Source: Megalopta genalis
Lineage: Eukaryota; Arthropoda; Insecta; Hymenoptera; Halictidae
DNA: 64,000 nt
Assembly: GCF_051020955.1 (NCBI RefSeq)
Contig: NW_027476498.1
Location: 62,001 to 126,000, forward strand
Direction of reading: 5' to 3'
Notes under the pieces: generated by a model
The model's input: only the letters and a program-made list of their open reading frames with translations
What the model was told of the DNA's origin: nothing
The model's database searches: none
Program-made: the position numbers and the translations under genes
Shown here: positions 47,180 to 56,116 of the stretch, one piece after another
How the letters are laid out: the number at the start of each line of letters is the position of its first letter
Position numbering within the stretch: the stretch's first letter is position 1

Positions 47180-49786
47180 ATGATCACCTCACCCGACATG
47201 CACGGAATTGTTACACTCCTTGTAGATTCTGGGCCAGAAGTTAATTTAATAAAAGAATGCATGATATCCAGCTCTGACGACATCAACACTGACGACATTA
47301 TTCATATTAGAGGAATCTCGGCCGAAATCCTGGACACCTTAGGGACTGTTAAAATCAGGATAGCAGGTCATCCAGTACTCTTTCACGTTGTCAGTGATAA
47401 AATGCCGATAGACCAATGTGGAATCTTAGGATCCAACTTCATGCAAACTTATCAAGCAACAATTGACTACTCCGGGAAACACTTAAATTGGGGAAACACT
47501 TACATACCTTTCTATGAACCCCAACAAGTAACAATTCCAAAACGAACATCGATAGCAATCATGGTTACCATAATAAATTCGGAAGAAAAGCAAGGTTATA
47601 TACCACTCATAACCAAAGAAAATGGTATATTCATCGGTGAAGCGATCGTAACCAATAGCCAGGGACGAGCTCATATCCGAGCAACTAATACTACATTAAA
47701 GGATTATGTCCTCGACATACCCGTAGTTAAGCTTCAACAATTTGAGGAACCCAAGGATAAAGAAATAAAAACATGCCTTACAACGACAATATGCCGTCAA
47801 GATCGTCTCCAAGCAATACTAAAATTACTAAGATTAGATCATCTCAACTCGGAAGAAAAGAAGAACATATTACGACTAATCGAACGAAACGCAGACAGAT
47901 TTTACATCCCAGGGGAAACACTACAAGGAACCAACTTATCTCGGCACAAAATTCCAACGACAGACGATATTCCAATAAACACACGACAATATAGATTTCC
48001 CCCAGTACATAAAGAGGAAATTAACAAACAGGTACAAGAATTGCTAGACACAAATATAGTGGAATCATCAATATCACCATACAACTCTCCGGTGTGGATT
48101 GTACCCAAAAAAGCTGACTCGCAAGGAAATAAACGATGGCGCCTAGTCATCGATTACCGAAACCTCAACGATAAAACGATCAATGACGCATACCCATTAC
48201 CTAATATCACGGAAATCCTCGATCAACTTGGAAGCGCCAAATACTTTTCCACTTTCGACTTAGCTTCTGGATTCCATCAAATTAAAATGGCACCAGAGGA
48301 TGCTCACAAAACAGCTTTTTCAACACCATATGGACACTTTCAATTCAAAAGAATGCCATTCGGCTTAAAGAACGCACCAGCCACCTTTCAAAGGCTAATG
48401 AATAGCGTTCTGTCTGGACTACAAGGGACAGAATTATTCGTATATCTGGACGATATTGTGTTATATGCCAGATCGCTACAAGAACATGAAATGAAATTCA
48501 ACAAGCTGATGAATCGTCTAAGAGAAGCCAACCCATCCCTACAACCAGACAAATGTGAGTTTCTACGACATGAAGTTGCCTACTTAGGACACATTATTAG
48601 CGAGTCCGGTCTAAAACCAGACCCCAAAAAGATCGAGGCGGTGAAAAATTTCCCAAAACCTAAAAATCCAAAACAAATTAAACAATTCCTAGGACTAGCT
48701 GGTTATTATCGCAGATTTATCCAAAAATTTTCTGCAACAGCTAAACCTCTTACCGATCTATTAAAAAAGGATACCCAATTCAAATGGCGAGAAACCCAGG
48801 AACAATCATTCCAAACGTTAAAAGAAGCCCTTGTAACAGAACCAATACTTCAATTTCCGGATTTCAAACAAACATTCAACTTAACAACTGACGCGTCCGG
48901 ATATGCTATTGGAGGTGTACTCAGTCAGGGGGCGATAGGCAAGGATCTACCCATAGCATACGCCTCCCGTGTATTAAATCCTGCCGAACAAAAATATTCA
49001 ACAATAGAGAAGGAATGTCTTGCGATTGTATACTGCACCACATATTTTCGGCCTTACCTATACGGACGACCATTCAACATAGTTACAGACCACAAACCAC
49101 TAGTATGGCTACATTCAATCAAAGACCCAACCTCAAGATTGTGGAAATGGAAATTGAAATTATCAGAATACGAATATAAAATACAATATAAGGAAGGCAG
49201 AGCCAACGCCAACGCAGACGCTTTGTCAAGAAATCCACCCGAACAATGCCTACCTATCCAACCTGTAGATAAAACGAAATCAGCCAGAAAGAGAACGGCC
49301 TCTATATCTTTCGAAGATGCAGAAGAAGAAGAAGAATATATTTCTATAAACAACCCATTAAAGAAGAAAAAGGATGACTTAAACATCTCATCGGACGATT
49401 CACCCATGTTCGACGCAACAAGAAAACGTAAGAAATGTGACGACTTGACCACACCTATACCAGCACCAGCACCATACCACCAAGAAATAGAAGAACCATC
49501 ACCCGAACCGATAGCCGCCAGACTGTTTGATGACGTACCCGAGAACAATTCAATAACCAACGACATGGAATTAACGCCTAGCCAAGGAGACGTGCTTTGG
49601 GAACATATAAGCCCCTTGAGCAACCCTGACGAGACTGCGATCGAAGACCACGACCAACAACGCAACCCGCACTTACACATAACTGAAAGCCGTGAGCCCT
49701 TGAACATGAGCAAAACACACAAAGTCGTATTCATTGACATGGACGGCAATCCAATCCACCTTCTTTCGAAGGTGCGAAAGAATTAA
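47180..49786 (+). CDS. pol: Pol part 1: protease, reverse transcriptase, RNase H and charged linker
   Basis: It makes cDNA from the element RNA. Numbering from the ATG at 47180, the protease motif VDSGPEVN lies at 15-22 (catalytic D16-S-G; Pro follows where Ala is usual). RT spans about 250-460, with YLDD at 422-425. RNase H has D571 (TDASGY), E612, D637 (TDHKPL) and D680 (NADALSR). After RNase H come ~185 residues of Ser/Glu/Lys-rich linker with NLS-like clusters (NPLKKKKDD, TRKRKKCDD). The true product is probably a Gag-Pol fusion by -1 shift, since the frame is open upstream of 47180 into gag. It stops at 49784-49786, before integrase, which lies in the -1 frame. That is unusual, and either a mutation or a second programmed shift explains it. 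Confidence 0.88.
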   Translation: MITSPDMHGIVTLLVDSGPEVNLIKECMISSSDDINTDDIIHIRGISAEILDTLGTVKIRIAGHPVLFHVVSDKMPIDQCGILGSNFMQTYQATIDYSGKHLNWGNTYIPFYEPQQVTIPKRTSIAIMVTIINSEEKQGYIPLITKENGIFIGEAIVTNSQGRAHIRATNTTLKDYVLDIPVVKLQQFEEPKDKEIKTCLTTTICRQDRLQAILKLLRLDHLNSEEKKNILRLIERNADRFYIPGETLQGTNLSRHKIPTTDDIPINTRQYRFPPVHKEEINKQVQELLDTNIVESSISPYNSPVWIVPKKADSQGNKRWRLVIDYRNLNDKTINDAYPLPNITEILDQLGSAKYFSTFDLASGFHQIKMAPEDAHKTAFSTPYGHFQFKRMPFGLKNAPATFQRLMNSVLSGLQGTELFVYLDDIVLYARSLQEHEMKFNKLMNRLREANPSLQPDKCEFLRHEVAYLGHIISESGLKPDPKKIEAVKNFPKPKNPKQIKQFLGLAGYYRRFIQKFSATAKPLTDLLKKDTQFKWRETQEQSFQTLKEALVTEPILQFPDFKQTFNLTTDASGYAIGGVLSQGAIGKDLPIAYASRVLNPAEQKYSTIEKECLAIVYCTTYFRPYLYGRPFNIVTDHKPLVWLHSIKDPTSRLWKWKLKLSEYEYKIQYKEGRANANADALSRNPPEQCLPIQPVDKTKSARKRTASISFEDAEEEEEYISINNPLKKKKDDLNISSDDSPMFDATRKRKKCDDLTTPIPAPAPYHQEIEEPSPEPIAARLFDDVPENNSITNDMELTPSQGDVLWEHISPLSNPDETAIEDHDQQRNPHLHITESREPLNMSKTHKVVFIDMDGNPIHLLSKVRKN

Positions 49787-51156
49787 ACGAAGCTAACCAA
49801 TTGGGAACATTCATCGACCTAACGTTTGAACGAGCCAGACTTCATCCTACCGAATCATTCTACATTATAGCACTCCCTGTCAAAGCCAATAATCACACGC
49901 CTATAGAGCCTACAAATGTTACCAATTGTCTGGCCTCATTATTGGACGTAGCAGAAGAACTACAACTGGAATCCTTTTCAATACGAAAAACAGAAATTAT
50001 AGAAGATATCCCTTGGAAGTACATACTAAATGGAATCAAACAAATATTTAGAGACCGGAATGTAAACATAACCATATGTACTGGTAAGATCACAATAACT
50101 CCAGTAACAGAAAGACTAAGTATTATAAACGAAAATCACGCATCTGCAATAGGAGGACACAAGGGTATTACGAAAACATATCATAGAATTCGACAAAAAT
50201 TTTATTGGGATGGAATAAAAAAGGATATTCGGAACTTCATCCGAACATGCAACGAATGCCAACTAAAAAAACTAACTAGAATAAAAACAAGGCAACCCAT
50301 GGTGTTAACAGATACACCGGGAAACGCCTTTGATAAAGTCAGTCTAGATATAGTTGGTCCTTTGCCGGAAACTAAAAAGAAAAATAGATATATACTAACC
50401 ATGCAGGACTTACTAACAAAATATTCTTTAGCTGTACCTTTAGATCAAATCACCTCTGCGGATATAGCAGATGCCTTTATCAAACATCTAGTATGCCGAT
50501 TCGGAGCCCCCAGGGCAATATTAACGGATCAAGGTTCTAACTTTACGTCAAATTTAATGAAACAGGTGTCGAAGAAATTTAAAATAAAACATTATAAAAC
50601 TACCGCATATCATCCGCAGAGTAATGGTTCTATCGAAAGGTCACATCACGTCTTAATAGAATACCTTAAACAATATGTAACGAACTCGTCTAACTGGGAC
50701 GACTGGTTAGAACTAGCAATGTTTTCTTACAATACTTCTGTTCACGAAGGTACTAAGTTTTCTCCTCATGAACTAATTTTTGGTAGAATTGCTCGCGAAC
50801 CTAGCAGCTACAATCCCGTTAGAGAAAACGTAGAACCTACCTACGCAGATTATCTCCAAGAACTACACACTACAATAAACAAATTACAATTATCGGCTCG
50901 AAAAAATTTGATTGCAGCGAAAACCAGATCGAAACATTATTACGACAAACGAATAAACCCTCAAAATTTTAAAGCAGGAGATCTGGTATATTTACTGAAA
51001 GAACCCTTGAGAGGTAAATTCTGTAACCAATACACCGGCCCGCACAAGGTTATAGAACTCCTACACAAGGAGAATGTAAAAATCTTATTTGGAGGTACCC
51101 TGCGTACCGTTCACCTTAATAAATTAAAACTAGCTCATATTAGATCTAAAATATAA
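49738..51156 (+). CDS. int: Pol part 2: integrase (in -1 frame to RT/RNase H)
   Basis: It inserts the cDNA into host DNA. The zinc-binding H2C2 is encoded at 50137 (H), 50158 (H), 50248 (C) and 50257 (C), spacing HX6HX29CX2C. Catalytic residues are D at 50347 (LDIVGP), D at 50527 (TDQGSNF) and E at 50635 (SIERSH), a D,D35E arrangement. A GPY/F-like module follows (GKFCNQYTGPHKVIELL), ending near 51090. There is no plausible ATG before the domain; the frame opens after TGA at 49735-49737 and overlaps pol part 1 by 49 bases, so it must be reached by a -1 shift there, or this copy carries an indel. No chromodomain is seen, as expected for env-bearing gypsy elements. Confidence 0.87.
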   Translation, partial: HGRQSNPPSFEGAKELNEANQLGTFIDLTFERARLHPTESFYIIALPVKANNHTPIEPTNVTNCLASLLDVAEELQLESFSIRKTEIIEDIPWKYILNGIKQIFRDRNVNITICTGKITITPVTERLSIINENHASAIGGHKGITKTYHRIRQKFYWDGIKKDIRNFIRTCNECQLKKLTRIKTRQPMVLTDTPGNAFDKVSLDIVGPLPETKKKNRYILTMQDLLTKYSLAVPLDQITSADIADAFIKHLVCRFGAPRAILTDQGSNFTSNLMKQVSKKFKIKHYKTTAYHPQSNGSIERSHHVLIEYLKQYVTNSSNWDDWLELAMFSYNTSVHEGTKFSPHELIFGRIAREPSSYNPVRENVEPTYADYLQELHTTINKLQLSARKNLIAAKTRSKHYYDKRINPQNFKAGDLVYLLKEPLRGKFCNQYTGPHKVIELLHKENVKILFGGTLRTVHLNKLKLAHIRSKI

Positions 51157-51203
51157 AATATACCGACCATCGACTTGAAGACTACATACAACTGACGGAC
51201 TGA

Positions 51204-51647
51204 ATGATCACTATCGACGAAGACCACAGACTGTTGCAAATTATAAATAAGAAGGAACCTAAACTCAATTCTGTATTTTCAACCAGTATGCCAATTCCCC
51301 GGGAAAACTATAAAGAAGATCCAGAGGACTTGGAAGAATTCTACGGACCAATAGACGGAGTTTTACCAATCCATCATCCGGAAACATATGGACGGCTCCT
51401 CCAATTATTTTGTATAATTGCGGTATCAAGGACCCCGATCTACGTATCCCGATTGAGACGCCGCCTGTGCCAAGAGTGTTACTTGGGTGCAGATGAAGAA
51501 GATCAGCCCTTTTTTCACGAAGGTGGATGGCATTCGCTGGGAAATGTGCACACAATAGTGTGGGCGGTGCATTGTCATAAATGCGACGTGCGGATTGCCA
51601 ATGTACGTCCGGCTTGGCGATGCACAGAGTGCATTGAAGAATATTAA
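51204..51647 (+). CDS. Accessory ORF A: cysteine-rich 147-residue protein
   Basis: I do not recognise this protein. It begins with ATG 47 bases after the integrase stop. It has three CxxC pairs at C89/C92 (LCQEC), C124/C127 (CHKC) and C140/C143 (CTEC), plus W109-H110, consistent with zinc binding. No signal peptide or membrane segment is seen, so a nuclear or cytoplasmic protein is likely. It is paralogous to the next ORF: both have IDGV(L/I)P, the first CxxC followed by Tyr, a second CxxC 32-33 residues later, exactly 13 residues to the third CxxC, then Ile-Glu. The N-terminal ~45 residues are acidic and unique to this copy. It is probably expressed from a spliced mRNA, since it is far from any promoter. 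A regulatory or host-antagonist role is only a guess. Confidence 0.7.
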   Translation: MITIDEDHRLLQIINKKEPKLNSVFSTSMPIPRENYKEDPEDLEEFYGPIDGVLPIHHPETYGRLLQLFCIIAVSRTPIYVSRLRRRLCQECYLGADEEDQPFFHEGGWHSLGNVHTIVWAVHCHKCDVRIANVRPAWRCTECIEEY

Positions 51648-51694
51648 CAAGCGGGTGGGCTGCAATAAACTCTAACCTGCTAATTGACGTAATC

Positions 51695-51699
51695 TGCAG
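51695..51699 (+). promoter_or_regulatory. Candidate splice acceptor before accessory ORF B
   Basis: tgcag ends at 51699, 14 bases before the ATG at 51714. Branch-point-like ctaac and ctaat lie 20-30 bases upstream. The pyrimidine tract is weak, so this is a candidate only. Confidence 0.4.
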
Positions 51700-51713
51700 G
51701 TGGTAGAGTCAAA

Positions 51714-52172
51714 ATGGGGGTCCCGAACCCATTACAAGAATACAGTGTAGAAGAATATAATAACTTGTTACAAACCATAGACGGAGTCATTCCTGAAGAC
51801 TACCCAGACATCTACGCTATTCTTCTAAATCATTACTGTGTAAGACTAATAACGCAAGGAATATTCCGACTAACTAACACCGCCTATCCCGGAAATAACC
51901 TATGTGCATATTGCTATGAAGACTTAGACAGTAATTTAAAGGAACAATTTGAACTAATCGAATGGAATCATGCCATCACTTCCTCCGAGGGACTTCTACA
52001 CCTCAACGAATGCAACAATTGCCTCGCGCCTCTTGTGAACGTGAAATGTGCATCCCAGTGTCCTCAATGTATTGAGACTCACTTTGTGCTAAGTTACGAA
52101 CAATGGGTATACGTTTCGTCGGGTTATGCTATAGATAGCGAACACATAATGAATTTTGATGATGAACGTTAA
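51714..52172 (+). CDS. Accessory ORF B: cysteine-rich 152-residue paralogue of ORF A
   Basis: The function is unknown. CxxC pairs lie at C64/C67 (CAYC), C100/C103 (CNNC) and C116/C119 (CPQC), with W84-N-H86 between the first two, mirroring ORF A. The shared IDGVIP element is at 22-27. It has a C-terminal tail of ~30 residues absent from ORF A and lacks ORF A's long acidic N-terminus. The ATG at 51714 follows a candidate splice acceptor. Sequence identity between the two ORFs is low by eye outside the cysteine frame, so the duplication is old, and both frames have stayed open. This suggests that both proteins matter to the element. No membrane segment is seen. Confidence 0.7.
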   Translation: MGVPNPLQEYSVEEYNNLLQTIDGVIPEDYPDIYAILLNHYCVRLITQGIFRLTNTAYPGNNLCAYCYEDLDSNLKEQFELIEWNHAITSSEGLLHLNECNNCLAPLVNVKCASQCPQCIETHFVLSYEQWVYVSSGYAIDSEHIMNFDDER

Positions 52173-52294
52173 TTTACTACTATTACACTACTGCGGCAAT
52201 TTATTTCTAAGTTTATATGATGAAATAAGTAAACTTAACAAATTTGTAAAAGAAAGCGTATCATAAAAAAAAAAATATAAACATTTGATTCCAG
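52173..52294 (+). promoter_or_regulatory. Intergenic stretch with splice acceptor at the env start
   Basis: The 122 bases are AT-rich with a run of A near 52266-52275. They end in tttgattccag directly joined to ATG (AG at 52293-52294), a typical 3' splice site. Env is therefore likely made from a spliced subgenomic RNA, as in errantiviruses. Confidence 0.6.
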
Positions 52295-54274
52295 ATGTTA
52301 ACTATTTGGTTAATGCTTTGTTATGTGCGAACGAGCTGGGCCATCGTCGGATATGATTGCAGCGGCAATAACCTGAATATCACCACGGTATCTCTCAATG
52401 AAATTGGCGATTGCGATACCGAGCAATTAACCACAAAGACGGAGCAAACATATATTCAACTGCTACAACTGTCAGAGTTCAACTACGTAGACGTCATACA
52501 ATGTAAAGTGGAAATAGCAAGAACCATACACTACTGCGGCATGCACTCACATATCTCGGCAGTGCAAAATGGCATCAACCAATACTTGGAAACAACGACC
52601 GAAGAAGAGTGCAACCAAATGCACCAATTTGGAATATTTCACGCAGGAAGAAATACTTTCCTATATGGGTTAAAAACTAATACCACGGTAACTCGACCCT
52701 TCACGATGGCTGGTAAACTAAATATTGATGGAACCTGTCATGGAGCCGATTTCTCGGACCCATACGGGTCATGGGAGAATGTAGTAGTGCAAGCTACTGC
52801 CACAATAACTATACGAGCATCCTCCGTTCCAGTTCGTCTAGAGGCAAACAAAGTCATTTTAAAATCAGGAACAATCTGTGGTTTTCAAAGTGGCACATGC
52901 CTTGACAACGAAGACGGTTACACCTATTGGAAACCATTCCCAGTTTCAACCTGCAAATTTGACCAATACGATGTACTGTATGAAGGACTGGCCTCAAAAA
53001 TTACAGAAACCTTGAATCAACAACCAACCCCATCTGTATTTGCACTCACAACCAAAGAAATCACGTTCGCATTTACCAAAACGGGCGAAATGCCGATTTG
53101 TGGATACACGCTGTTCCAAACCGAACATCCAAAACTCTTTATTCTTGAAACAAATAAGGGAAACACGTTCACAACGGCAAAGAGGACACGTGTAGAAAAT
53201 TTCGACATTTTTACGTATATCAACTCTAAATTCGTGTACATTGAAAAACACATAAAAACACAGATGACCACCCTTTATCGGAATTTGCTAAAACAAAAAT
53301 GCGATCTAGAGAAGCAAGTTCTGACAAACGCATTAACCTTGGCTACGCTAAAACCAGATGAATTTGCCCAAACAGTAACCAAGTTGCCCGGACATATGGC
53401 ACTGGTTGCTGGAGAAGTGATTCACATTATAAAATGTATTCCGGTGAACGTACAAGTAAGACACGCTCAAGAATGCTATAATGAGTTACCAGTTACTCAC
53501 AATAACCGCACGATGTTCTTAACGCCCAAAACACGAATACTCTCTAACCATGGCACGCAGAGAGACTGCAGCCATGTGTTGCCTGTTATGTACGAAATTG
53601 ATCAGTCTTGGCATAAATTGTTACCTAGGCCGACGGAGACGGTTCCTCCACAAGTCCTACAACCACTAAAAGAACCAATTTGGCGTTATATCAACCCATT
53701 AAACCTAGCCACTAGCGGCATATACACTCAAAAGGACTTGAATAACTTGAGGGATCATATCATGTTCCCGGCGGAAAAAGCAGCAATAATAAATTCAATG
53801 GCACGGACAATGACGGGAAAAAACATTCCGAGCGGAACCTTGTCTCTTATGGATATGATAAATGAGGACACATTAAATCAAATAGCCGAAAATGCAGCAA
53901 CCAAATTTTGGAACGGATTCCTACGCTTCGGATCCGTTAGCGCTGGACTGATTGGTATTTTTATTATATTCAGAATATTTAAAACAATAGTGGATACGAT
54001 AATACAAGGCTATCAGATACATTCCACGTATGGTTGCGGTCTTCATCTATGCGGAGCAGCATGGAGTTCAATCACACACCTCCTTCTTCACCGTGCCAGC
54101 AAACATAAATATCAAGTCGATGCGGACAATGATCCAGAACCCACCAGCGTAGATTGCCAGACACAAACAAGCAGACCCGATACCGCCGAACGCCGAGCAG
54201 CCATACGAAACCTGGAACAAATTTCTCTTAGAAATTTGCTATCTAAGGGGGAAGGTGTCACGTCCCGCGACTGA
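52295..54274 (+). CDS. env: Envelope glycoprotein (Env)
   Basis: This 659-residue predicted membrane fusion and attachment protein has a signal peptide of about 16 residues, with mature start IVGYDCSG, and a Cys-rich ectodomain with N-glycosylation sequons (for example NIT at 28-30). A transmembrane segment lies at about 545-565 (SAGLIGIFIIF), followed by a ~95-residue cytoplasmic tail. No canonical furin site (R-X-K/R-R) is seen in the ectodomain, unlike typical errantivirus Env. The N-terminal pattern (YDC, then LNITT and GDCD) reminds me of glycoproteins of chuvirus-type negative-strand viruses that insect LTR elements have captured. That origin is recall and needs a search. The last five codons before the stop, and the stop itself, lie inside the 3' LTR. 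Confidence 0.85.
   Translation: MLTIWLMLCYVRTSWAIVGYDCSGNNLNITTVSLNEIGDCDTEQLTTKTEQTYIQLLQLSEFNYVDVIQCKVEIARTIHYCGMHSHISAVQNGINQYLETTTEEECNQMHQFGIFHAGRNTFLYGLKTNTTVTRPFTMAGKLNIDGTCHGADFSDPYGSWENVVVQATATITIRASSVPVRLEANKVILKSGTICGFQSGTCLDNEDGYTYWKPFPVSTCKFDQYDVLYEGLASKITETLNQQPTPSVFALTTKEITFAFTKTGEMPICGYTLFQTEHPKLFILETNKGNTFTTAKRTRVENFDIFTYINSKFVYIEKHIKTQMTTLYRNLLKQKCDLEKQVLTNALTLATLKPDEFAQTVTKLPGHMALVAGEVIHIIKCIPVNVQVRHAQECYNELPVTHNNRTMFLTPKTRILSNHGTQRDCSHVLPVMYEIDQSWHKLLPRPTETVPPQVLQPLKEPIWRYINPLNLATSGIYTQKDLNNLRDHIMFPAEKAAIINSMARTMTGKNIPSGTLSLMDMINEDTLNQIAENAATKFWNGFLRFGSVSAGLIGIFIIFRIFKTIVDTIIQGYQIHSTYGCGLHLCGAAWSSITHLLLHRASKHKYQVDADNDPEPTSVDCQTQTSRPDTAERRAAIRNLEQISLRNLLSKGEGVTSRD
54245..54255 (+). 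other. Polypurine tract for plus-strand priming
   Basis: AAGGGGGAAGG abuts the 3' LTR (TGTCACG at 54256). It is also part of the env coding sequence (Lys-Gly-Glu-Gly), so it serves both purposes. Confidence 0.85.
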
Positions 54275-55141
54275 AGCATTATTGTAAAATCGCGTCCCAC
54301 GACAAAGCGTTATTGTAAAGACGGGTCGAGCGCCGGGTGCTCGAAAAATTTTGAGTTATGGTGTCAAATTACATCGCAATTTGACACCACTTGAGCGCTC
54401 GGCCCTTCAATTTAAAATTCCGAAAATGTACACTAAAACTAAAAGAATTTAAACTAAAAGTGACAAAAACGTAACACCTCCCGAATACACCATATCGCTT
54501 TTAAAGATAGAACTATAAACTCACCACGAACGAGAATCACAGCTCGCCGAAAAAACAGTCGTAGAAACAGAAAACGAAAAACTAATAGCAAAAAGGTAAT
54601 GAACGAACTGTGATTACACTCGCGACTGGTCTTAGCTAATACTATCGTACCGCACTGTCTAACACCTAAGACTCAACTGACGCGATGGCCGAACAATCGT
54701 AGCCATCCCCGCCAGCGAGTGTCCCCACTCAGTCGTTGTGTTGGCACACGGACCGTACGTGACTGCGATAAGGACCGGCGCGCCAGCGGATGCAGATAGG
54801 AAAGGTATGCGGCGAGACAAGCCGCGAAGACTCGGTCCCATGCAAAGTACGTGACTGCGATAAGGACCGGCGCGCCAGCGGATGCAGATAGGAAAGGTAT
54901 GCGGCGAGACAAGCCGCGAAGACTCGGTCCCATGCAAAGTACGTGACTGCGATAAGGACCGGCACGCCAGCGGATGCAGGCAGCGAGAAGAGGCACGTAG
55001 ACTCGGTCTCGCCGAGACGTACGTGACTGCGATAACAGTCGGCACACCTGCAAAATGCAGATGGGAATGGAATGCAGCGGGACAGCCCGCGAAGGCACAG
55101 TCACACGGGAACCCCCACCTGTCTGACCACTGGCTGCGGCC

Positions 55142-55149
55142 TATAAAAA
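55142..55149 (+). promoter_or_regulatory. TATA box of the 3' LTR
   Basis: TATAAAAA lies 30 bp before the 15-bp repeats at 55172. It could drive transcription of the LTR ORF and read-through into the adjacent satellite B. Confidence 0.7.
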
Positions 55150-55567
55150 CACAGGCGAGGTCCGCAGAAGGCAGTCTTCCGAACAACAGTCTTCCGAACA
55201 ACAGTCTTCCGAACAACAGTCTTCCGAACAACAGTCTTCCGAACAACAGTCTTCCGAACAACAGTCTTGCGAACAGAGTTCTATCTAACAGTCTACGAGT
55301 ACATAAAAAGTCAAAGTGATCAAGTGATCAGCATCATCTAAGTAAATTAACGACGAATATACGCTAAGGTACTTATAAAATTTGTAAAACTCAGTGCATG
55401 GTTCTTTGTTCTAACGACGAGTTTGTACTTTTAATAAGTTTAAATTTAGTCCATTAGATAAAAATAGTTCAACCCATATTCAAACGTTTCAATTTCACTA
55501 TTCTACTCAGTATTAACCAAGTGTGATTCTTCTTCTTATTATTTACCTCTCTGGACTGGCACTTATT

Positions 55568-55694
55568 CTGCGTCCAATCGACGCTTATACTCCCAACCTA
55601 GCTGCGTCCAATCGACGCTTATACTTCCAACCTAGCTGCGTCCAAGTGACGCTTATACGTGCCGAACAAGCTGCGTCCAAAGACGCTTATAATA
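55568..55694 (+). repeat. Array of four short hairpins in R, 3' LTR
   Basis: GCGTC-loop-GACGC units at 55570, 55604, 55638 and 55673, with loops CAATC, CAATC, CAAGT and CAAA as in the solo LTR. Confidence 0.75.
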
Positions 55695-55779
55695 ATACTG
55701 AGAGAATAATAATAATAATAAGAATCCAATATATATATATATATACATATAAGTAATCAAAATGAAAATTAATCTTTAG

Positions 55780-56106
55780 ATGAATGATACCAAGAATAAT
55801 AAACGTTCGAATAATAAACGTCGAGGGGGACGTAAGACAAAAATCATCCGAAAAATCCGCGCACTCCAACGGGAGGCTACAGTAAAATTTGAGCAGAGGC
55901 TCCGCGATATTGGGAGGGAGCTGGCCGAGGAGGCACTGAGGCCAGATCCGTTCCCGGATTCTCCTCCGTCCGTGGAAGTTTACGACCCGGTAACGGAGAA
56001 AGACCGTTATCACGACGACGAGTTGGAGCGCCTCTTCCAAGAGGAAGATTTTCGTGACCCCGATTGGGACCCCCAATATTTTAACATCAATTTGTTAAAC
56101 ATTTAA
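55780..56106 (+). CDS. LTR-encoded 108-residue basic/acidic protein (3' LTR copy)
   Basis: It predicts the same protein as the copies at 36106, 45074 and 61950. At this end of the element it is downstream of env. It could be translated from a transcript started in this LTR, or from a spliced RNA joining the leader to the 3' end, as some retroviral accessory genes are. Confidence 0.55.
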   Translation: MNDTKNNKRSNNKRRGGRKTKIIRKIRALQREATVKFEQRLRDIGRELAEEALRPDPFPDSPPSVEVYDPVTEKDRYHDDELERLFQEEDFRDPDWDPQYFNINLLNI

Positions 56107-56110
56107 TTTT

Positions 56111-56116
56111 AATAAA
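56111..56116 (+). terminator. Poly(A) signal AATAAA in the 3' LTR
   Basis: This is the expected 3' end signal of genomic, env and accessory transcripts. It lies 4 bases after the LTR ORF stop. Confidence 0.7.

Noticed and set aside
45525..51665. Minus-strand ORFs of 60-230 codons opposite gag, pol and accessory ORFs
   Set aside because: They overlap the well-supported plus-strand genes and show no domain or motif of their own.
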